Assembly (NCBI GenBank): GCA_033980235.1
Contig: CM067064.1
Coordinates: forward strand, 7,864,501-7,928,500
From: Diadema setosum
Taxonomy: Eukaryota > Echinodermata > Echinoidea > Diadematoida > Diadematidae
Reading direction: 5' to 3'
DNA: 64,000 bases
The translations under genes were made by a program, and so were the position numbers. Below are positions 1 through 64,000 of this stretch, one piece after another. The number at the start of each line of letters is the position of its first letter. Position 1 is the first letter of the stretch. Below the pieces are notes generated by a model, which did no database searches, was not told the DNA's origin, and was given only the letters and a program-made list of their open reading frames with translations.

Positions 1-513
1 GTCCCCGACTTCCGATCTGGTAACACGCCTCGAGCCGGATCATATAAGAGTGTCTCAGACTCAGGGCGCATGCGCACTCCAACCCGGAGCGCTATATACA
101 TGTAATGTACAATACTGTATCATAGTGTAGTGTATTGTTCATGAGATCCATTAGCTCTTCTTGTAGGAAAAAGATGACTTGCTGTAGATTGACTATTATG
201 TATTATTAAGGGTCGACATGACTGCACAAATCAAAAATCCTAATTTCGAAAAGTGATTTGATTTTAAACCGTTGTCTACGCCAACATGTCTGTTCGCAAC
301 TAATGATACAATAAATCATGGTAACAATATACGTGTAAATGCAATGGCACATGAGTTTCATACATATAAGTGTAATGTATGCATATAAATGTGCTTTTGA
401 CATCAATTATGTTGAAAAATAAGCGTATCTAACTCATACATATGAGAATGATAAATTAACGCATGTTGGGTAACTTAAGGCAGATGCACATATTACAATT
501 AGTTTGTTGCTGC
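1..513. other. Unannotated left edge
   Basis: I see no convincing gene or repeat here. The short open frames have no recognisable motif. Confidence 0.4.
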
Positions 514-520
514 ACAGTAC

Positions 521-2200
521 TGGGTCTGATCCAAAAATCAAGGGAGCGCGACGGGACGGAATTTGAATGGGTTTTTTATTTAAAACAAAAAAAGTTTAAG
601 TGTTAGCAGCCATTTATTACTACAAATGTGTTAAGCTTACATGAAGACATCACACTGCACTATGGACAAGATCACCATCTGTTTTGTTTCCATGGCAACA
701 ACAAATTTTATTGGCGCGACGGGACGGACTGAAAAAATTACTGGTTTTTGTGAAGAAAATTCAAAGGAGAATTAATTCAAAGTTAATGAGTAATACAGAC
801 CATGTAATGTGGTGTTTGTTTGTCAATATTCCAAACATTACTTGCACAAATAAAGAAACATCTAGATCTAACAGATTTTATTTTTTTGGTAATTTTCTCA
901 AAAGCTGTTGAAGTCCGTCCCGTCGCGCGACGGGACGGACAAAAATGAACTATGTACAAAACGAATGGGAAATTCTAGAGAATCAGCTAATTTTCATCAA
1001 AATGTATTTAAACTTTGGAAAACACAGTTTTATAACATCTTAGTGTAGATTAAGCACACCAAGAGTCAAACTACTAATGAGTGCTGAAAAATTTGATCAA
1101 CAATTATTATCATAAGGCCAAAAATTCTCATTTTACAAGAATTCTTACACTTTTGGTGCGGTAATCCTTGATTTTCTTTCTCGAGGAAAATTACTTTTCA
1201 TGAATGATAATGTTGCAATGGCATTTCATTTGCCCAAAGATTGAATCTTTCCACCAAGATTTGATCACCAATGCAAAGGCTGTCTTTAATGACGATCTTG
1301 GCAACTGTGGATACTCTTCATATTCTCTTCCATTTTTTTTTCCAATTTCCAGCGAGAAAAACAAAAATGTGGCTCTGAGTCTGATCCCAAAAATCAAGGG
1401 ACAGCGATGAGACGGAATTTAAGAGATTTTTTTTTTTTTTGATCACCAAAAAAAAAAAAAAAAAACCAACAAATTTTACTGGCGTGACGGGACGGAATTA
1501 AAAAAAATCACTGTTTTTTTTTTTTTTTTTTTTTACAAAATTCAAAGGAGAATTGTATCAACGTTGATGAGCAAGACTTGCCATGCTATGTGGCATTGTT
1601 TGCTACCATTCCCTACATTACTTCAACAAAAGAGCTAACATACAGATTTACTATAGTTTTTAAGTAATTTCCTTGAAAGGTGTTGAATTCCATCCCATAG
1701 CGCAACGGGAGGAAACGATATGCACTATGTACAAAACAAATGGGAAATTTTCAACACTGACTAATTTTTATCAAAATGTGTTCAAGCCTGTAGTTAATAC
1801 AGTTTTATAACATTTTAGTGTAGAGTACCAAGATTTAAACTACTGAGAAATGATGGAAAATTTCAGTAACAGTTATCACTATTATAGTTTAAGATTTTCA
1901 TTACACAAAAATCTGTGCACTTTATGGTATAGTAATCCTTGATTATATTTTTCCTAGGAACATATTTTTTTCTTTTTTTTTATGAGTGAAACTGAGACTC
2001 ATTACGTTGCACGTCATTTGCACAAGCTTTGAATTCTACCTCCATGATTTGACTGACTGTGCTATAAAGTCTATACAAGTTTTCAGCAGCAACAATGCCA
2101 CTCAGAGTAGTGGCAAATCATTTTGGGGAAGTAATTTTGTGATTATCTTAGTATCCAGGTGCTGTTTTTTTTTTTTTAAATTTCCATCCACAAGGGGTTG
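521..2200. repeat. Diverged direct repeat, period about 855 bp
   Basis: Unit A starts near 521 (TCTGATCCAAAAATCAAGGG) and unit B near 1376 (TCTGATCCCAAAAATCAAGG). Colinear matches follow, such as TTCAAAGGAGAATT, CACTATGTACAAAAC-type words, CAGTTTTATAACAT and TAATCCTTGAT. The pair is an old tandem duplication inside the island. Confidence 0.7.
914..941. repeat. Perfect 28-bp palindrome, copy 1
   Basis: The half-site GTCCGTCCCGTCGC is followed directly by its exact reverse complement, with no spacer. Confidence 0.9.
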
Positions 2201-2860
2201 AGCATCATATATTAGGATCACAGTTTTTGACAGCCATGTTGTAGTTTTTCAGTTTTAAAACTTCACCTCTTTTTTTGAGTTGCAGTTATATTGTTGACAT
2301 TTCTTTTTTTTTATATAAGTTGTATTTTTAAACTTGTATGTCAGAAGTGTCTAAGAATTGAAACAGGTTTATGTATTTTTTAGGTGAAGAATTTTGAATT
2401 GTCAATTCCCCATGTGCATTCCATCATGGGGATGCTTAAAATCAATGTTTCAGTATTGAAATTCAAACAATTGTCTAAGAATGCTTTTTTCCCCATTTTT
2501 CTCATAAACTTTTTGTGGCAATTTTTCTTCCCTATTTCTCAGACAGGGTAGGAATTTGCATGTTGATAAATAGTAATCTCAATTAAAAAAAAATACAGTT
2601 CGAACACATGGACAAGAGAATCAGGTTTATCTAAAAATGCAGTATTGACTACCAGAGTAGACTGTGCATTTGTAATTTACAATAATTTTTTTTTAATGTC
2701 TAAATGGGAATTGCATTGCTAAAAATAAGTTGGTGAATTACATCACGGACAAAATGAAACAAAAAGTAAGCATAGATCTTAGTACATTACTCCAAACAGT
2801 AAAAGGCTATTCATGTACATGTAAAATGAATTCCAACTACAAATCAGCAGAACATCAAAC

Positions 2861-3271
2861 TTAAAGGGAGAGTACAGTATTGGTTGAGATGAAGATTGAG
2901 CTTTTACACTGATACCTTCTTTTTTTTCCAGATACTAAGAAACCAATATATGAAATAATACAGAGCATACAATTTTAAGAGGAATTTAAAGTTTATTAGA
3001 TGAAAATCAGTTTTTAAATGGCTGACATATCTCAAACAAAGTAAAACAAATAATATCCATTGCCGAAAAAGGTGGAACCCATGGCACCTGGCTTTGTTTT
3101 ACTTTGTTTTGCATATATCAGCCATTTCAAAACCAATTTTCATCAAATAAACTTTAAATCCCTCCAAGAGTTACATGCTGTTTTATATTTCATAAAGGGT
3201 TTCTCATTAACTCACAAAAATAGATGAAAACTTGATGCCCCATTTTGATCAAAACTATACCATCTCTTTAA
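2861..3271. mobile_element. TTAA-flanked foldback MITE, copy 1
   Basis: It starts TTAAAGGGAGAGTACAGTAT and ends as an imperfect inverted copy closing in TTTAA. The internal arms also fold: ATCAGTTTTTAAATGGCTGA near 3010 pairs with the region near 3115-3150. It is nested in the repeat island and homologous to 52266-52621. TTAA ends are typical of piggyBac-like elements (family knowledge); it has no coding capacity. Confidence 0.65.
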
Positions 3272-3550
3272 CTTCAACTGGTCAACCTCACTAGTCAATC
3301 AGATCATGGGATGGGGGTAGAGATACATATAATTTAAGAACTGAAGGGAAGATGAAGGATCCATAAAACCCCTTGACCACATACAATGGTTACTCTTTTC
3401 ACAAGTTTGCCAATTACATTGTAGTCTTTTAATTCTGTTCAAGCTAGGGACACTCTTTTTCTAGCCCATTGTGATATAAAAATTCCGTCCCGTCGCACCT
3501 ACCATTGTTTACATGTGCAGTCCGTCCCGTCGCGCCTGCCATTATGTAAA

Positions 3551-3578
3551 GTCCGTCCCGTCGCGCGACGGGACGGAC
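3551..3578. repeat. Perfect 28-bp palindrome, copy 2
   Basis: Identical to the palindrome at 914-941, half-site GTCCGTCCCGTCGC, no spacer. Single half-sites occur nearby at about 3483, 3520 and 3904. Confidence 0.9.
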
Positions 3579-4103
3579 ATTATGTTGGACAGTTATAATT
3601 TTCTTATGAATAGAGAATTATTTAATTTAGTGTCATGGATATAGAGCCCCACTAATTCATTGATACATTATGGAATATGAGTGACCAAACTCAAGTCTAT
3701 CATACAGAAAAAAATAATGATTTTGTGTCAAAGTACTGAAAAACATGTTTTTTCAAGAAAAAATGAAGATTTTGACCCAAAATTCAACTATAATGAGAAA
3801 AATGAATACCAGATATGAATTGCTCCCAGGAAGGGTACTCTATGATAAGAATTGATGTTTCCCCTACTTTTGTAGTTTTTGTGCAAATTACTTGAAAAAG
3901 CAAAGTCCGTCCCGTCGCGCAAAGAGGGCGCTTTTCATGTTTTATCGGTAATTTACGGAAAAGTCTGACGTCAAATATATTAGACACATACTTTTCTGAA
4001 AACTGCAGATTCTCAGCTTTTATATGATATATAACATGAAATACAAGTGTCAATGTGAAAATTTAGTCCAAGTGAACACTATTTTTGGATCAGACCCTAC
4101 TGT

Positions 4104-60908
<56,805 letters not shown>

Positions 60909-63610
60909 CTTCGGTGGAGATTGGCAAAGCGGAGAAGTAAACCCGTGGTAGCGGTTTCGCAACCACTCTCTAAGTGGACACCAGTGTTACGCCAAAGCCC
61001 CGTCAAGCTTCTGTTGACTGGTAGTTTTACCACTGCACCGGGAATGATTGTATTTTATCTTCCCTTTCAGAATCTCCCTTAGCTTCCTGGGATGTCTAGT
61101 TCTTCCCTCTGATCCCAGTGTTTTCCGTCACCATTCCGGTGTATGATGTCAATATTAGATCGAATGTTTCGAATATGAAGAGGCTGTGGATCCTAGCGAG
61201 CCCCCTCTCGTCATACGTAAGTCAAGCCGTGGGTATCTCTTTCAATGCGCTTGAAACGTCAGTGAAGCCATGCACTTCAATACTATTATTGCGAACTCCT
61301 CTGCTGTAGGGACTCGCCCCATTCCATTGGCTGCGTGCGTCTTTATGAAACAATAAGATCATACACAACAACAACGTCAACGGTATTCATTGAGCTTAAT
61401 CACTGAGTGGGGTGGGTGTGTATTGCGTGCTTTTTTGCATCAGTTTTTATTCGTTTCAAACAGGTGTTTGTCGTTAGGATCTTTTTTTTTTTCATGGTTT
61501 GAAAAGAAAAGGCGTGGACTGTCACGCTCTGCAAGTTGTTCAACGGCTGTCACCCGAAGAACCAATATTATGGTTATATATATTTCTAGTGTTGAGACTG
61601 CCCAGTCGAGTTCACATCAGACACTCGGCAGGTATGGACGTGATATCAATATTTCGTCACTCTCAAGCAAAAAAAAAAAGAAAAGAAAAAAAGAAAAAAA
61701 AGAATTTGAATAGTAGTCATGGTAGTAATTCTCTACTTTGCTTAAAGTTCTACATCTCCCTCTTCTCTCTCTCTCTCTATCTCTGAGTGGGGGGGGGGGG
61801 GGGTGTTTGTAACGAGAACTCCTGCAACGACCCTCGGCGACATTTTTGGGGCTTCTCGGAGAATGACCGTCTTACAATATTCATGACAAGCCTTTCTCTT
61901 TCTCCGCCGTTGCATTACGAAGAACGCGGTGAAGGGAAGTCCATCATTACAAAAGAAAGTGTCCCAGCCACAGTTTTGGTAAATCGAGAAGGGGAGAGAA
62001 CGCGAAGTGGTGAGGGTGGGGAGCTACAGGACTGAGACAACCCCTTTTGTTATTTAAATGACTCCATCGGATAAGCTGTCATTCCATTGTTGCGTGCAAA
62101 AAGGTATCTGGGCGTGTTTGGTTTTGGTTGTATGCGGTATTCGGGTGAACCTGTCGGAGAAAAAAAAAAGACGTTATATTAGTACTTCTTGGAGTCCTTG
62201 GAGCGTTGGTTGTTGATTCGGTAACTGGTCATGAAAGACGGCAGAACTGTATTTTCATCAACGTCTTGACATTTGTAATGTTTTGAAGTATTCTTTTGAA
62301 AAAGATAGATAAGGGGCAAAAAAGACATCAGATACTTCGAGGTTTAGCCTGACAAGAAAGAAAAAATCCATTATTAGGTTCAATCGTTCTTCTAATTTTC
62401 TTTTATTCTCTTTGAAATCTTCAGAAAACGTGTTACCTCCTGATCACGTGAATTATCTGTTTCATACGTGAAGATATTGTCTGAAATTTTCATCAAACTT
62501 CGCGTTATGACTGCGCGATATGCTGAATTGTAATGTTTTCTAATACACTGTTGCTAATAGATAAACTGATTATTAGATAAATCGAGCATTTGAGGAAAAA
62601 CAGCAAAATTTACTCAGACTCAGCTGTCAGTTATCATTGTTACCATAACATGAAATGGCATTTAACGTTCAGGTTAAATTGAATAATTGTGATGTATGGT
62701 CATCGGCATGGATATGTCTGCTTAAGTTTGACGTTTGATTGTAAACTTTGCACGACACCACATACTAGTAGCTTCCAATGCCCTAGTTGTAATTTGGAAC
62801 CTGTCCGATTCTTGTTATTTTCTCTATACCAGTTAATACAATGATACAAATGGTAACAATAGATAAGTTCAGAGACCAGTTGCTCATTCTGATAGTATTT
62901 TTTCACTCTCCTCGTTTTAACTTTTTTTTTTTCATTATTATTTTCTTTCGGGTCCTTACAGCATCTTCCGTTGGCCTTCCAGCGAACTGTTGATTACACA
63001 TGAATGTTTGAATGCAACAAACTAGTCACAAATATGTATTGTGCGTTGCCCATGTAATGTCTATCTGCATCTATAGGCATCCCATGCTAGAGCTTAAATT
63101 TTGTGCAAAACATTTCTTTTTGCTTAAAAGATAAACCATAAACTCTAATCGAAATAGAATGACACAGATCATGAGCGAATCAAGCGTTGAATGTTTCGAG
63201 CATATGATTATACTATATTGAATGTTAATCATAAAATCTCTGTGACTTCTCTTTTTCGTTGCTTAGATAATATCATAAAATGATGATGTTTCTTTCTGTC
63301 TTCTTTTGTTTTCTATACCTATTCGACCTTTTCCTTTAGTGTAAATGGTGTTGTTGTTTTGCTAGTATACTTTTTCTCTCTTTTAGGAATGTTCTTTTTT
63401 GATTCTGTATCATATCGTGATGTTTTATATGCTGCAAGCTGATATACGGACTCATTGAAAAACAGCCCTGAGACTGAGAGTGTGTGTGTGTGTGTTTTTT
63501 TTTTTTTTTTACTGTATTGAAATAGATTGAAAAAAAATACTGGCAGTGACAAAATATGACATCGAAAGAATTATTTCAAGTTTATATTTATTTTGTTAAA
63601 TGTCAGTTCC
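60909..63610 (-). other. 5' UTR and upstream region of the EGF/CUB gene
   Basis: Upstream of the ATG the minus strand has a TATA-like GATAAAATAC (61050-61060), about 145 bp before the start codon. This is a weak promoter candidate only. No second gene was recognised out to 63.6 kb; the rest is AT-rich with poly(A), CT and poly(G) tracts. Confidence 0.3.
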
Positions 63611-63898
63611 TTACTGGAAAGGACACAGTGTCCCACAGTGTGTTCACAGTGTGGTCACATAGTCGACTGTGAAAACGCTCAAATCTAACAGTGTGGAGAT
63701 GATTTCACATTGTGGTTTGGTTTTCACAGAGTGTTCACATGGTAATGTTCTGTGTCACACTGTGAATTGATGATTCACAATGTGTTCACATTGTTAAAAA
63801 GTTCGAATTTAACAGTGTGAAGAGATTTCACGCTGTGTTCACACTGTGTTCACACTGTGCTTCTCACACTGTGGGACAATTTTTTTTTTCCAACAGGG
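63611..63898. mobile_element. Foldback block of CACAGTGTG words
   Basis: The block is dense in CACAGTGTG, TTCACACTGTG and related words. The left end reads TGTCCCACAGTGTG and the right end is its inverse, CACACTGTGGGACA; both are flanked outside by TGGAAA/TTTCCA. This fits a MITE made of internal short palindromic repeats. Confidence 0.65.
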
Positions 63899-64000
63899 TT
63901 ACATTATTTACCACGAGTAGCCGTGTGCATATAAATTTGTATGCTGAATTGGTGTGAAAGTGAAACACAAGTCATTATAAAAGAAGTGGAATGAAAATGA

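Larger units (their letters stand above)
514..4103. mobile_element. Repeat island bounded by short inverted repeats
   Basis: The left end carries CAGTACTGGGTCTGATCC followed by AAAAAT; the right end read on the minus strand carries ACAGTAGGGTCTGATCC with the same tail. Between them the word GCGACGGGACGGA or its complement recurs at about eight places, in one orientation on the left and the other on the right. No transposase is visible. No clear target duplication was found, so this may be a non-autonomous DNA element or a compound repeat. Confidence 0.5.

Noticed and set aside
60909..60962. Upstream extension of the exon 1 protein (18 extra residues)
   Set aside because: The extension opens with TTG, not ATG; the ATG at 60908 directly precedes a good signal peptide.

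Overview
This is a eukaryotic (metazoan) window: AT-rich, intron-rich and full of microsatellites, homopolymer runs and short foldback repeats. It is dominated by one large gene on the minus strand. The gene's signal peptide-EGF-CUB-EGF array order is that of the sea urchin fibropellins, so an echinoderm source is likely. That assignment is an inference; no species marker is decisive.

The gene starts at 60908 (signal-peptide exon, ATG) and ends at 7812 (TAA), with 50 coding exons bounded by GT-AG. In transcript order it encodes a signal peptide; EGF 1; a CUB domain split over two exons; a 26-residue four-cysteine half-module; 33 EGF domains (one exon each); a second CUB domain in a single exon; 10 further, more divergent EGF domains; and a final exon with one membrane helix, a tail of about 10 residues and the stop. 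Almost every exon is phase 1-1. Exon lengths total 6,095 nt, one base short of 2,032 codons. The missing base is in exon 2 (EGF 1), which as written is frameshifted into a TGA at its splice donor. A decayed EGF exon with an intact first half lies between exons 20 and 21.

Layout. 1-513: nothing recognised. 514-4103: a repeat island ending in short inverted repeats, containing two perfect 28-bp palindromes, a diverged direct repeat of about 855 bp and a nested TTAA-flanked foldback element. 4104-7811: 3' flank and probable 3' UTR, no other gene seen. 7812-43365: exons 50 to 2 at short intervals, with a tRNA-like SINE head, MITE-like elements and microsatellites in the introns. 43366-60847: a 17.5-kb first intron rich in simple repeats, with a second TTAA foldback copy and a 306-bp tandem duplication. 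60849-64000: start exon upstream region, no second gene seen, and a foldback block built of CACAGTGTG-type words at the right edge.

The product is best read as a membrane-anchored, fibropellin-like EGF/CUB surface protein of about 2,031 residues. Many EGF domains carry calcium-binding and Notch-type O-glycosylation consensus sites. No Notch LNR, DSL, laminin G, ankyrin or avidin-like domain is visible.
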